A DNA stretch of 64,000 bases from Mycolicibacterium tusciae JS617 (GTDB taxonomy: Bacteria; Actinomycetota; Actinomycetes; Mycobacteriales; Mycobacteriaceae): the NCBI RefSeq assembly GCF_000243415.2, contig NZ_KI912270.1, positions 5,723,837 through 5,787,836 on the forward strand, in the 5' to 3' direction. The notes beneath the pieces are model-generated. The model worked only from the letters and a program-made list of their open reading frames with translations. It was not told the DNA's origin and made no database searches. Made by a program: the position numbers and the translations under genes. Positions 55,937 through 64,000 of the stretch are shown here, one piece after another. Every line of letters starts with the position of its first letter. Within the stretch, counting starts at the first letter, position 1.

Positions 55937-56934
55937 TAGCGTGGCACCGGCACGGCCGCGAGGATTCCGTCCAGTACCCCGTCCGGATTGGCGCCCTCGA
56001 GTTCTGCCTCCGGTCGCAGTTGGATACGGTGCCGCAACGTGGGCCGTGCCATCGCCTTGACGTCGTCGGGGGTCACGTAGTTCCGGCCCGATAGCCACGC
56101 CCAGGACCGGGCCGTCCCGAGTAGCGCGGTTGCCCCGCGTGGTGACACGCCGAGCTGCAGCGAAGGTGAATGCCGTGTCGCACCGGCGATATCGACGATA
56201 TAGCCGAGCACCTCGTCTGCCACGAGCACCTGTTGCACAGCGGCGCGTCCCGCGGCCAACTCCGCGGGCCCGGCGACGGGCCGCACGGCGGACAGGTCGC
56301 GGGGGTCGAACCCACGTGCGTGCCGGTCGAGGACCATGATCTCCTGGTCTCGCGGTGGCAGGGGAACGTTGAGCTTGAGCAGGAAGCGGTCGAGCTGCGC
56401 TTCCGGCAGCTGATAGGTGCCCTCGTATTCGATCGGGTTCTGCGTCGCCGCGACGATGAACGGGTCGGGCAGGGGCCGAGGTTCGCCGTCGACGCTGACC
56501 TGTCGCTCCTCCATGGCCTCCAGTAGTGCGGCCTGGGTCTTGGGTGGTGTCCGGTTTATTTCGTCTGCCAGCAAGAGGTTGGTGAATACCGGGCCGGCGC
56601 GGAACTCGAATTCTGCTGTGCGGGCGTCGTACACGAGCGAACCCGTGACGTCGCCGGGCATCAGGTCGGGGGTGAACTGAACCCGCTTGAACTCGAGCTG
56701 CAGCGCGGCCGCGAGCGTGCGCACCAGCAGGGTCTTGGCGACGCCAGGTACTCCCTCCAGCAGCACGTGGCCGCGGCAGAGCAGGGCGATCACCAGCCCG
56801 CTGACCACCGCTTCCTGTCCGACGACCGCCTTGGCGATCTCGGTGCGCAAGGCCAGCAGCGCATTTCGCGCCGAATCGCCAGGGGATGCTGCACCTGCGT
56901 GCTGACCTGGGTGACTTGTTGGTGGCTGAGTCAC
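55936..56934 (-). CDS. MoxR-family AAA+ ATPase
   Basis: A 332-residue MoxR ATPase. Walker A is 'LLEGVPGVAKTLLVRTLA', Walker B is 'LLLADEINRTPPKTQAALLE', and 'QNPIEYEGTYQLPEAQLDRF' is the sensor 1 and arginine-finger region. MoxR proteins act as chaperones for partners with vWA-like domains, here the DUF58 protein. It overlaps the DUF4350 gene by 4 nt. Recalled as the Rv3692 (moxR2) type. Confidence 0.94.
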   Translation of the reverse strand: MTQPPTSHPGQHAGAASPGDSARNALLALRTEIAKAVVGQEAVVSGLVIALLCRGHVLLEGVPGVAKTLLVRTLAAALQLEFKRVQFTPDLMPGDVTGSLVYDARTAEFEFRAGPVFTNLLLADEINRTPPKTQAALLEAMEERQVSVDGEPRPLPDPFIVAATQNPIEYEGTYQLPEAQLDRFLLKLNVPLPPRDQEIMVLDRHARGFDPRDLSAVRPVAGPAELAAGRAAVQQVLVADEVLGYIVDIAGATRHSPSLQLGVSPRGATALLGTARSWAWLSGRNYVTPDDVKAMARPTLRHRIQLRPEAELEGANPDGVLDGILAAVPVPR

Positions 56935-58100
56935 GATTGTGCGACCTGCCTTTCGATGTTGTCGAGTTCACGGGCGAGATTGACCAAGTCGTCGTCGCTT
57001 ACCGGTGGTGCGCCGAACAGTGTGTGCGCCAACGTCTGTGGGTGCGCACCACAGCGCTGCGCCACCGCCGAGACGATCGCGGGCGGCTCGGCGTTGTTGG
57101 AGAGGCCCAGGCGGGGCAACATCCGCTGCAACGTTGCGGTGCGCAGGGCCGTCGCGGCGCGGTCCCGAGCGCGCCGGGAGCGGTAGAGCCTGCCGCGACC
57201 TTCGACCGTCTCGGATGCGCGCACCACAACGGGCATCCGCTCTGCGACAAGCGGACCGAGACGCCTGCCCCGCCACACCGCGACGAGCGCGATCGCCAGG
57301 CACAGCTGGATGACGATCCATCGCACCGTAGGGGGAACGAGGTCGGAGATCTGCGCGCCCGCATCGGGTTCGCTTTGGCGCTCCTGCGGTGCGTACCAGA
57401 TCACCCGCGGGTTGGTGCCGGCAAGGTTCATTGCGAGGGCGGCGTTACCGGCCGCCACGAGTCCCGTGTTCGTCATGAAGTCACTGCTGCCCACGACCGT
57501 GACGTTGCGCCCGTCATCGGTGTATCGGACCAGCGCGCCGCCGTAGCAGCTGGTGATCGGGAAATCATCGACCGGCTCGTACTCGTCGGTGACGCCGAGC
57601 TGAACCGCGCCGGAGCGCTTGGCCTCCCGCAGGTCGCAGCCTGGCTCGGAACCGCCGAAGGGGACCGATCCGGCGACGCTGAGGTGGGGCGCCAGCGCTT
57701 CGCGCGTTTTCGACGTCGGCGCCACCAGGAGGCGGTCGCCGGGTAGGTTGCCGAGGCGCCGCAGCACGTCTTCATCGAGCGGCTCGAGCGTCTGCAGCAC
57801 GGCGATGAGTGTGCCTGGCCGCGCGGCACGTTCGACGGCGGCGATATCCGGTGCCTCGACGACGTCGACGCCGTGCTCGCGCAGCAGAGTGACCAGGGCG
57901 TGGGTGCCGTCGCGAGCCGTGGAACCGGGATCCATCGGACCGCCGAGCCGTGGTGTGGTCAGGTAGGTGGTCAAAGTGGCGATGGCAATGATGACGACGA
58001 GTGACAACAGCACCCACCGCGCGGCGCTCCATCGCTGAGTCAACGTGGGGCCTATGGCCGAATCGGCCTGTCGTTCCTCGGCTTTCAGGGGAGGAGTCAT
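56931..58100 (-). CDS. DUF4350 membrane protein
   Basis: A 389-residue protein with membrane helices at ~30-50 ('WVLLSLVVIIAIATLTTYL') and ~270-290 ('WIVIQLCLAIALVAVW') flanking an outer domain that resembles DUF4350 ('TARDGTHALVTLLREHGVDV'). The C-terminal cytosolic part is basic. It overlaps both neighbours by 4 nt, making it part of the MoxR unit. Function unknown beyond that association. Confidence 0.85.
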   Translation of the reverse strand: MTPPLKAEERQADSAIGPTLTQRWSAARWVLLSLVVIIAIATLTTYLTTPRLGGPMDPGSTARDGTHALVTLLREHGVDVVEAPDIAAVERAARPGTLIAVLQTLEPLDEDVLRRLGNLPGDRLLVAPTSKTREALAPHLSVAGSVPFGGSEPGCDLREAKRSGAVQLGVTDEYEPVDDFPITSCYGGALVRYTDDGRNVTVVGSSDFMTNTGLVAAGNAALAMNLAGTNPRVIWYAPQERQSEPDAGAQISDLVPPTVRWIVIQLCLAIALVAVWRGRRLGPLVAERMPVVVRASETVEGRGRLYRSRRARDRAATALRTATLQRMLPRLGLSNNAEPPAIVSAVAQRCGAHPQTLAHTLFGAPPVSDDDLVNLARELDNIERQVAQS

Positions 58101-58750
58101 CGCACCTCCGCCCAGCCGGTCGGTGTTACTGCGGCGGGGCTCCCGTCGGCGCTCGTCCGGGTGTTGGACAACAGTTGATGGTCGAGATCGACGATCATCC
58201 GGTAGGCGGATTCCGTTCCTGGTTGTTCGCCGTAGGTGACATCGTTGAAAGAGCTTGCGGCCTGGGTTAATTCGGTAGCAAGCGCGGGTAGGGACTTGCC
58301 CGCATCGCGCGCGAGTTCGGTGGCCGTCCGGCCGGGGATGGCATCCAGCACCCCGCTGTCCTCGAGCTCACGAGCGACGGCTCGGAGCCGGTGACGGATG
58401 GCCGCAGCCCAGTTTCCGGTGGCGGCGTACTGCTCGGCGGTGGCTCGGTGCTGTGCGGCGCTGAGTTCGGTTTCGCCGAACAAGGCGTGGCGGCCGCCCC
58501 GGTTGGTCCGCATGGTGCGCCGTGCGATCCGTATCGCGACGACGACCGCGACCACCAGGATGATCAGCAGAACGGAGAGCGTAAACCAGCCACCGGGGAC
58601 GCGAGATCCGGCGTCGGCGAACCGGTACACCAATTCGTTGATCCACTCGAGGAGACGCTCGGTCAGGGTCGGTTTGGGGTAGATGGGTTTTTGCAGTTCT
58701 CGTTGCGCAGCGTCGTGGGCGGCATCGCTGTCGATGTCTATCGTGGGCAC
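58097..58750 (-). CDS. DUF4129 membrane protein
   Basis: A 217-residue protein with one membrane helix ('FTLSVLLIILVVAVVVAI', residues ~57-75) and a C-terminal DUF4129 domain ('AIRHRLRAVARELEDSGVLD', 'PGRTATELARDAG', 'FNDVTYGEQPGTESAYRMI'). DUF4129 domains occur next to transglutaminase-like and MoxR/DUF58 genes. It is one base from the upstream gene and overlaps DUF4350 by 4 nt. Confidence 0.85.
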   Translation of the reverse strand: MPTIDIDSDAAHDAAQRELQKPIYPKPTLTERLLEWINELVYRFADAGSRVPGGWFTLSVLLIILVVAVVVAIRIARRTMRTNRGGRHALFGETELSAAQHRATAEQYAATGNWAAAIRHRLRAVARELEDSGVLDAIPGRTATELARDAGKSLPALATELTQAASSFNDVTYGEQPGTESAYRMIVDLDHQLLSNTRTSADGSPAAVTPTGWAEVR

Positions 58751-58751
58751 G

Positions 58752-59954
58752 TCAGGCTTGGCGGATCAGCCACAGATGGTCAGTGGAATCGGCCGGTGAG
58801 GATGGACCGTGCGCGGCGCCGGTCTGCAGGACGAGGTCGAACGCTTCGGCACGGATGCGGCGGTCGGTGTAGAGCAGCACGATGACGCCTGCAACGAACG
58901 GGGCGGTGAAGATCTGGGCGATGACGGCGCCGGCGGCCAACAGGGCGAATGCCAGCAGCCTCATCGGGGTGGACTCCGCCGCCATGAGAAGGAGCTGACC
59001 GCCGAGACTGAACGGGATCGTGACCGCACCGGCGATGAACTGAACGGCGATCAGGGCGAGCAGGCGGATACCGAACACCCGCCAGAAATCGTTTTTCACC
59101 AGCCTGAACGACCGCTCGATGGCGGCGAAGATGCCGAGGCGCTCCAGCACGATAAGCGGCGGCGCGAAGCTCAGTACCACCCAGATGTAGATCAGCACGG
59201 TGACCAACAGCAGGCCGAGGGGTATTCCGACGATGACAGCCGCGGTGACGCTTGACGCGGTCCCGATCCAGATGAGGAGGCCGACGACGACGGCGACGGC
59301 AATCGCGACGCCCAAACCTTCGACGATGGTGAAACCGATCAGGGCCCAGAGTCTTCCTTTGAGCCGTTGCCACGCCTCACCGATGGTGATGCCGGCGCCG
59401 AAGACGGCCCGACCGACCACGACGGTGAGCAGGCCGCTCAGCAGGATCGACGTCAGCCAGGTCGCGGCGCCACCGGCCAGGCTCGACAACGTAGAGCCGA
59501 ACAGCACGCCTGACGACAGGTCTTCGCCGGTGGCCGATCCGGCCAGCGCTCCGGAGACGGCGAGCGGCCCCACCGTCAGCACCAGCGCCAGCAGCTGGGT
59601 GGCGACGACGACGATCGTGGTGAAGCCCAGTGTCGCCTTGGGATTGGCGCGGATGTAGGCGATCGCGCCGTTGAAGATGTCGGACAGGCTCAGCGGACGC
59701 AGCGGGATGACGCCCGGCTTGAGCGGGGGCGGGATCGGCCCAGCGCCGTATCCATATCCCGGTGGCGGATATCCCTGCGGAGGGCCGTAACCGGGCGGAG
59801 GTCCGTAACCGGGCGGCGGCCCGTAGGCCGGAGGGGCGCCATACACCGGAGGTCCGTAGCCAGGAGGGGGCCCGTAGGCGGGTGGGGGAATCCAGCCCGG
59901 TGGCGGATAGCCCGGGGGCCCGGCCATACCGGAACTGCCGGCCTCGGTGCTCAT
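58752..59954 (-). CDS. Multi-pass membrane protein with PPPGYGPP-rich N-terminus
   Basis: A 400-residue protein. Residues ~10-80 consist of repeats of the kind PPGYGPP/PPAYGPP, a flexible cytosolic segment. Residues ~90-370 contain about six helices in the pattern of the glycerophosphodiesterase membrane-domain family ('SLSDIFNGAIAYIRANPKATLG', 'LIVLERLGIFAAIERSFRLV'). No catalytic phosphodiesterase part is present. ATG 59954 is chosen; ATG 59963 is possible. It heads the MoxR operon. Recalled as the Rv3689 type. Confidence 0.85.
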   Translation of the reverse strand: MSTEAGSSGMAGPPGYPPPGWIPPPAYGPPPGYGPPVYGAPPAYGPPPGYGPPPGYGPPQGYPPPGYGYGAGPIPPPLKPGVIPLRPLSLSDIFNGAIAYIRANPKATLGFTTIVVVATQLLALVLTVGPLAVSGALAGSATGEDLSSGVLFGSTLSSLAGGAATWLTSILLSGLLTVVVGRAVFGAGITIGEAWQRLKGRLWALIGFTIVEGLGVAIAVAVVVGLLIWIGTASSVTAAVIVGIPLGLLLVTVLIYIWVVLSFAPPLIVLERLGIFAAIERSFRLVKNDFWRVFGIRLLALIAVQFIAGAVTIPFSLGGQLLLMAAESTPMRLLAFALLAAGAVIAQIFTAPFVAGVIVLLYTDRRIRAEAFDLVLQTGAAHGPSSPADSTDHLWLIRQA

Positions 59955-60039
59955 GGCCACCATCCTGTCGATCACTGTGCGAATTGACAACGTTCTCCCA
60001 CCACCGTGCCAGCTGCGAGACCATCGCTACGGTGGCCGT

Positions 60040-60716
60040 ATGTCGACCGAGATCACTGTGCGCGGCGCCTTCTCCGCCTTTCGGCCCGCCGAGCGCGGGA
60101 CCGTCCATTCGACCGTCGCGTACGAGGGTCCCCAGATGGCGCCGGTGTACGACCGGGTGGCCACCGACTTGGCGCTGCTGAAGAGCTCGATCGTCGCGCT
60201 CGAGGAACAGGGTGCGGTCACTTGGTGGTCGGCCGACCAATTGCACACCTGGTCGACCCGGCCGTGGAACGACGAGGGCAAGAAGCTGCCGCTCGTGCAC
60301 CATGCGACCGTCGGCGTCGAGGTGAAGTTCGGCGATTTCGCCGCGCTATCGCGCTGGGTCGGGGAGCACGACGGGGCGGTCGAGGGATTCGGGTGTCGCG
60401 GGTCGAGTGGGCACTGACCGCGAAGCAGCGGGAGGCGCTCCTCATTGACGTGCGCGCCCGCGCGGTCAGCGATGCGGTCAGCCGCGCTCAGCAGTACGCC
60501 GACGCACTCGGACTTGGCTTGATCCAGCCGGTCGCCATCGCCGACGCCGGAATGCTCAACACCAGCCCCGAGAGTGGGCCGCAGGCTGCGCACATGCGGG
60601 TGATGGCGGCGCCGGGCGCGGGTCCGGTTGCCGAACTCGTGCCCAAGCACATCGAGGTGTCAGCGGCCGTCGAAGCGCGGTTTGTCGCGGGTCCCACAGC
60701 GGGCGGTGGGGCGTAG
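60040..60716 (+). pseudogene. SIMPL (DUF541) protein, frameshifted
   Basis: From ATG 60040 the frame encodes a SIMPL-type protein ('TEITVRGAFSAFRPAERGTV', 'WWSADQLHTWSTRPWN', 'HHATVGVEVKFGDFAALSRW'). Near 60390 one base is missing, and the protein continues in the next frame ('RVSRVEWALTAKQREALLID', 'SRAQQYADALGLGLIQPVAI') to TAG 60716. Restoring a single C would give an intact ~226-residue protein. The break is recent or a sequencing error. TACGGT lies 6 nt before the ATG, suggesting a leaderless transcript. Confidence 0.8.
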
Positions 60717-60725
60717 GTTTGCGAG

Positions 60726-61190
60726 ATGGCAGAACTCAAGCAGCGACTGCGCGCAGACCTGACCGCGGCGATGAAGTCGCAGGACAAACTGCGGACCGCG
60801 ACGCTGCGAATGCTGCTCGCGGCGATCCAGACCGAGGAAGTGTCAGGCAAAGGGGCGCGCGAGCTGTCCGACGCCGACGTGATGAAGGTGCTCTCCAAAG
60901 AAGCGAAGAAGCGCGCCGAGGCCGCGGAGATCTACACGCAGAACGGACGCGGCGAGCTGGCCGCCAACGAGCACGCCGAGGCCCGCGTCATCGACGAATA
61001 TCTGCCCGCTCCACTGAGCGAGGCCGAAGTGGCCGACGTGGTCGACACCGCCATTGCGCAGGTAGCCGAAGAGATCGGTGAACGGCCCGGCATGAAGCAG
61101 ATGGGCCAGGTGATGAAGGCCGCAACCGCGATCGCCGCTGGTAAGGCCGACGGTTCCCGATTGTCCGCGGCGGTCAAAGCCAGGTTGTAG
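60726..61190 (+). CDS. GatB/YqeY-domain protein
   Basis: A 154-residue protein of the YqeY family, related to the tail of the GatB tRNA amidotransferase ('ALRMLLAAIQTEE'-like, 'YLPAPLSEAEVADVVDTAIA', 'MKQMGQVMKAATA'). It may bind tRNA, but no activity is established. TAGGTT lies about 6 nt before the ATG, so translation may start without a 5' UTR. Recalled as the Rv3688c type. Confidence 0.9.
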   Translation: MAELKQRLRADLTAAMKSQDKLRTATLRMLLAAIQTEEVSGKGARELSDADVMKVLSKEAKKRAEAAEIYTQNGRGELAANEHAEARVIDEYLPAPLSEAEVADVVDTAIAQVAEEIGERPGMKQMGQVMKAATAIAAGKADGSRLSAAVKARL

Positions 61191-61227
61191 CCGTTTCGGT
61201 GTCCGATGCCCGGGTACCCGTCATGCC

Positions 61228-62214
61228 ATGACGCGTTTCGGCTACACCCTGATGACCGAGCAGAGCGGACCTAAAGATCTTGTCCGTTACGCAGTTTCAG
61301 CGGAACGGGTTGGCTTCGACTTCGAGGTCTCGTCGGATCACTATTTCCCCTGGCTGTCGTCACAGGGGCACGCGCCCTATGCGTGGTCGGTGCTAGGTGC
61401 TGTGGCCCACGCGACCGAACAGGTCGAGCTGTTCACCTACGTCACCTGTCCGACGATGCGCTACCACCCCGCGGTCGTCGCGCAGAAGGCCGCCACATTG
61501 CAGATCCTCGCCGACGGACGGTTCACCCTCGGGCTCGGCAGTGGCGAGAACCTCAACGAACACGTCGTCGGCAAGCGCTGGCCAACGGTGGCACGGCGTC
61601 AGGAGATGCTGCGCGAAGCCATCCAGATCATCCGCGAGTTGTTCACCGGTGAGCTCGTCGACTGGAAGGGTGAGCATTTCGAGGTGGATTCCGCACGGCT
61701 GTGGGACATTCCGGCGACGCCCGTCGCGATTGCCACCGCGGTGTCCGGTGAGCGGTCGGTGGAGACATTCGCGCCGCTGTCCGATCATCTGATCGCCGTC
61801 GAACCGAACAAGGATTTCGTCGACGCGTGGCACGACACCAGGCGTGCCACCGGGCTACCCGGCCAGGCGCGGGTCATCGGTCAGATTCCGATCTGCTGGG
61901 ATCCCGACCGCGACACGGCGATTCGCCGAGCGCACGATCAATTCCGTTGGTTCGGTGGCGGCTGGGCCGTCAATGCCGATCTGCCGACGACGGCCGGCTT
62001 CGACGGTGCCACCCAGTACGTACGGCTCGAGGACGTGGCCGAATCCATCCCATGCGGACCGGATCTAGACGCGGTCGTGGATGCGGTGCGCAAATACTGG
62101 GAGGCCGGGTTCACCGACATCGCCCTCGTCCAGATAGGGGACGAGAATCAAGATCTGTTCCTCAAGGAAGCGGCCGGATCATTGCTCGAGAAGCTCAGAA
62201 GCGAATCGAACTGA
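61228..62214 (+). CDS. F420-type LLM-class oxidoreductase (TIGR03557-like)
   Basis: A 328-residue luciferase-like protein. Conserved F420-LLM features are 'FDFEVSSDHYFPWL', 'TYVTCPTMRYHPAVVAQKAA' and 'GLGSGENLNEHVVG', with 'WFGGGWAVNADLPTT' late in the barrel. It probably uses coenzyme F420, which mycobacteria make, but the substrate is unknown. It starts 37 nt after yqeY and is followed closely by a 51-residue gene. Confidence 0.88.
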   Translation: MTRFGYTLMTEQSGPKDLVRYAVSAERVGFDFEVSSDHYFPWLSSQGHAPYAWSVLGAVAHATEQVELFTYVTCPTMRYHPAVVAQKAATLQILADGRFTLGLGSGENLNEHVVGKRWPTVARRQEMLREAIQIIRELFTGELVDWKGEHFEVDSARLWDIPATPVAIATAVSGERSVETFAPLSDHLIAVEPNKDFVDAWHDTRRATGLPGQARVIGQIPICWDPDRDTAIRRAHDQFRWFGGGWAVNADLPTTAGFDGATQYVRLEDVAESIPCGPDLDAVVDAVRKYWEAGFTDIALVQIGDENQDLFLKEAAGSLLEKLRSESN

Positions 62215-62224
62215 AAGGCGAAAC

Positions 62225-62380
62225 ATGCCTAAGGGCAAAGGAATCTACGAAGACGAATCCGACGACGACTCGAAGAAGGGTGGACGTCCCGGGCCGACCG
62301 ACGAGGGCGGGGAGGGTGGTATGGCGACGCGGGAGAACGCGCCCGATGTCGCCGACACCCGCGGTGAACCCACCGCCTGA
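62225..62380 (+). CDS. 51-residue hydrophilic protein
   Basis: ATG 62225, with AAAGG 7 nt in front, opens a 51-codon frame to TGA 62380, 10 nt after the F420-type gene. The peptide is highly charged and Gly-rich (start MPKGKGIYEDESDDDSKK, later 'GGRPGPTDEGGEGG' and 'ENAPDVADTRGEPT'). It has no membrane segment or cysteine and looks intrinsically disordered. Good ribosome site, close spacing and codon use typical of the genome support a real gene. Function unknown. Confidence 0.65.
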   Translation: MPKGKGIYEDESDDDSKKGGRPGPTDEGGEGGMATRENAPDVADTRGEPTA

Positions 62381-62383
62381 CGG

Positions 62384-63124
62384 CTACTGCGCGTCGCGTC
62401 CCTGTCGGCTGCTCCGGTAGGCCGCACGTCGAAGGCTGGTCAGCCAGCCGGGCAGCAACTCGACGTCACAGTCGCTGTGCAGCGCGGGGTCGAATGCGAT
62501 GTCGTCACAGCTCGGGTCGACGTTGCGCAACGTCAACCGCGCCAGCGGACGGAACTCCTCCCGGAACCCTGCCTGCTCTATATCGAATTGGATTCCATCC
62601 GAATTGATTTGGTTCTCGATGGTGTCGAGGGCGAGGTCGTGTGTCCCGATCTCGGTGGCGAGTCGAGCCCGCACCCACCAGACGCGTCCGCGGTACCGCA
62701 GTGGCATCAGGCTGGAGAATGTGGCGCCCGACCAGGAGGTGAGAGGTGCGAGTCCGAAACGAGTGCCCGCGGCGGTCGAAGCCAACAGCACATCCCATGG
62801 GCCGCATGATCGGAGGTCCTGCGGAGGTGGAATACGGAACGCCAGCCCCGCGACGTCGGGCCCGCCGCCGGGAATTCCGATTCCCTTGGACACCCGCCCG
62901 ATGACGTCGCAGGACCGCATCGGTAGTCCGTCGCTGTCAAGCGCCGTCCGCTCCAAAACGCCCTCCGCGAGCACCCCGACGGGATGGAAGAGGCGGCGGC
63001 CACGAGCGGCGGCACCGAACTTAACGGGCAGCGCGGCGAGATCGGAGATTTGCACGAGTGTGGGGTGCCCGCACGACCCTGCCGCAAAACAGCTCGCTGG
63101 TTTAACGGCACCGATATCGGGCAT
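62384..63124 (-). CDS. Uncharacterised protein of the actinobacterial 'phosphodiesterase'-annotated family
   Basis: A 246-residue protein with conserved stretches 'FHPVGVLAEGVLERTA', 'VIGRVSKGIGIPGGGPDVAGLAFRI', 'DVLLASTAAGTRF' and 'ATFSSLMPLRYRGRVWWVRARL'. Homologues recalled from actinobacteria sit beside HemK-like methyltransferase, CDGSH and haem-oxygenase-like genes, as here. Parts resemble a degenerate catalase fold, but no haem ligand is certain. ATG 63124 is used; 63160 is possible. It ends 3 nt from the small plus-strand gene. Confidence 0.6.
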   Translation of the reverse strand: MPDIGAVKPASCFAAGSCGHPTLVQISDLAALPVKFGAAARGRRLFHPVGVLAEGVLERTALDSDGLPMRSCDVIGRVSKGIGIPGGGPDVAGLAFRIPPPQDLRSCGPWDVLLASTAAGTRFGLAPLTSWSGATFSSLMPLRYRGRVWWVRARLATEIGTHDLALDTIENQINSDGIQFDIEQAGFREEFRPLARLTLRNVDPSCDDIAFDPALHSDCDVELLPGWLTSLRRAAYRSSRQGRDAQ

Positions 63125-63178
63125 TAATGCACGGCAGGGCTGCGACGCCGCAGTGAACATTTCTCGAAAGGCCCAGGT

Positions 63179-63877
63179 GTGACGACCGCATACTCCGAGT
63201 CGTGCGACTCCTTGATAGCCGCCGACGGCGTATACGCCCCGCAGGACGACTCCCAATTTCTCATCCACGTGATGGAGAAGGCCGACTTGGCCCGCGGCCG
63301 CCGGGTCGCCGATTTATGCACCGGTACGGGAGTGGTGGGGATCGCCGCGGGCATGCAGGGAGCATCGCAGGTCACGGCATTCGACGTGTGTTCGCGATCC
63401 GTCCGGTGCGCGAGGATGAACGCCTCGAACGCGGGCGTCGACGTGGACGTCCACCTCGGGTCATGGGCGCGTGCCACGGAGTTCGGCCCGTTCGACCTGG
63501 TGGTCTGCAACCCGCCGTATGTCCCGCACGATCCCGACGCCTCATATGCCCCGATTCCGCCGGACATCCGGGGGTCGGCGCGCGCATGGGATGCCGGCTA
63601 CGACGGTCGTCTCGTTCTGGACCCGCTGTGCGCGGCGGTACCCGATCTGTTGGCTCCCGGCGGCACCTTTCTCGTGGTGCATTCCGAGTTCGCGGTTCCG
63701 CGTGAAACACTTGCTGCGCTGGCCTCTGCCGGTCTGGACGCGGAAGTGGTTGCATATCAATGGATTCCGTTCGGATCTGTGTTGAATTCGCGGGCCGGCT
63801 GGCTGGAGGACACCGGCAGGCTGGAGCCAGGTCGGCGTGAGGAAGAGCTTGTGGTGATCAGGGCGGAAAGACCGTGA
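63179..63877 (+). CDS. HemK/PrmC-like methyltransferase
   Basis: A 232-residue class I methyltransferase with SAM motif 'VADLCTGTGVVGIAAGM' and the substrate-amide motif NPPY in 'FDLVVCNPPYVPHDP', typical of N5-glutamine or related amide methyltransferases. It lacks the N-terminal helical domain of PrmC, so it is not the release-factor enzyme itself. GTG 63179 is chosen. Its stop overlaps the next start as GTGA. Confidence 0.87.
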   Translation: MTTAYSESCDSLIAADGVYAPQDDSQFLIHVMEKADLARGRRVADLCTGTGVVGIAAGMQGASQVTAFDVCSRSVRCARMNASNAGVDVDVHLGSWARATEFGPFDLVVCNPPYVPHDPDASYAPIPPDIRGSARAWDAGYDGRLVLDPLCAAVPDLLAPGGTFLVVHSEFAVPRETLAALASAGLDAEVVAYQWIPFGSVLNSRAGWLEDTGRLEPGRREEELVVIRAERP

Positions 63878-64000
63878 CCGATACGCAGGTCCGCACGGTG
63901 CGCATCGTCGATGCGGGGCCCGTGATGGTGCAGGGCCCGGTCCGAATTGAATTGCCCGACGGCGACGTCGTGGAATCAGACCGGTTCATGGTCGCGATCT
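63874..64000 (+). CDS. CDGSH-type iron-sulphur protein, N-terminal part (truncated by window edge)
   Basis: GTG 63874 overlaps the methyltransferase stop by 4 nt. The 42 visible codons ('VTDTQVRTVRIVDAGPVMVQ', 'GPVRIELPDGDVVESDRFMV') match the N-terminal beta part of small actinobacterial CDGSH proteins; the cluster-binding C-x-C...C-D-x-x-H motif would lie past the right edge. The assignment rests on this N-terminus and the neighbouring genes, so it is moderate. Confidence 0.6.
   Translation, partial: MTDTQVRTVRIVDAGPVMVQGPVRIELPDGDVVESDRFMVAI

Overview
The window is high-GC actinobacterial DNA, almost certainly from a rapidly growing Mycobacterium (Mycolicibacterium type). The evidence is the complete ergothioneine operon, the MurT/GatD pair, the leuA - lysC/asd - egt - glpK - moxR order (recalled as the reverse of the M. 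tuberculosis Rv3688c-Rv3715c region), a F420-type luciferase-like enzyme, and frequent GTG/TTG or leaderless starts. No rRNA, tRNA or CRISPR was seen.

Layout. 1-6.9 kb: end of recR, a DUF559 gene, gatD/murT, a DEDDh exonuclease with BRCT domain, a SHOCT membrane protein, and leuA behind a leaderless leucine leader peptide. 7.0-14.5 kb (minus strand): a seven-gene nitrogen operon, amt - glutamine synthetase-like ligase - split glutamate-synthase-like enzyme (three genes) - FAD amine oxidase - XRE/cupin regulator, resembling the N-methylglutamate route. 14.6-25.4 kb: a small secreted gene behind a perfect palindrome, lysC, asd, a DUF4185 protein, a PAS-ANTAR regulator, a FAD/Rieske fusion enzyme, small secreted or membrane proteins, a branched C-loop RNA element, katA, ohr and a secreted PknH-type sensor domain. 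25.5-30.9 kb: egtABCDE, with 4-nt or TGATG overlaps between successive genes.

30.9-41.8 kb looks like an accessory block between otherwise syntenic core genes. It holds a MocR regulator, a siderophore-type ABC importer (minus strand), and a facing operon of aldo/keto reductase, NtaA/DszA-type flavin monooxygenase and a FAD/NAD(P) protein fused to rhodanese. It ends in a decayed IS1380-family transposase. 41.8-51.7 kb: a lipoprotein, a GCS2-family ligase, an MBL hydrolase, a methyltransferase, glpK, an aldo/keto reductase, PadR, AraC and TetR regulators, a DUF998 membrane protein and a frameshifted DUF1772 gene. 51.7-60 kb: a YVTN propeller lipoprotein, RDD and SpoIIM-type membrane proteins, and the MoxR - DUF58 - DUF4350 - DUF4129 - membrane protein operon. 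60-64 kb: a frameshifted SIMPL gene, YqeY, a F420-type oxidoreductase, a 51-residue protein missed by length cut-offs, and the start of a methyltransferase/CDGSH cluster that runs off the right edge.

The most interesting items are the leucine leader of leuA, the possible compact N-methylglutamate pathway, the C-loop three-way-junction RNA, the import-plus-oxidation block at 32-40 kb, a family of related intergenic hairpins, tandem 19-bp operators at the TetR gene, and several genes with the -10 box 6-7 nt from the start codon. Coordinates and starts were read by eye; no database search was possible.
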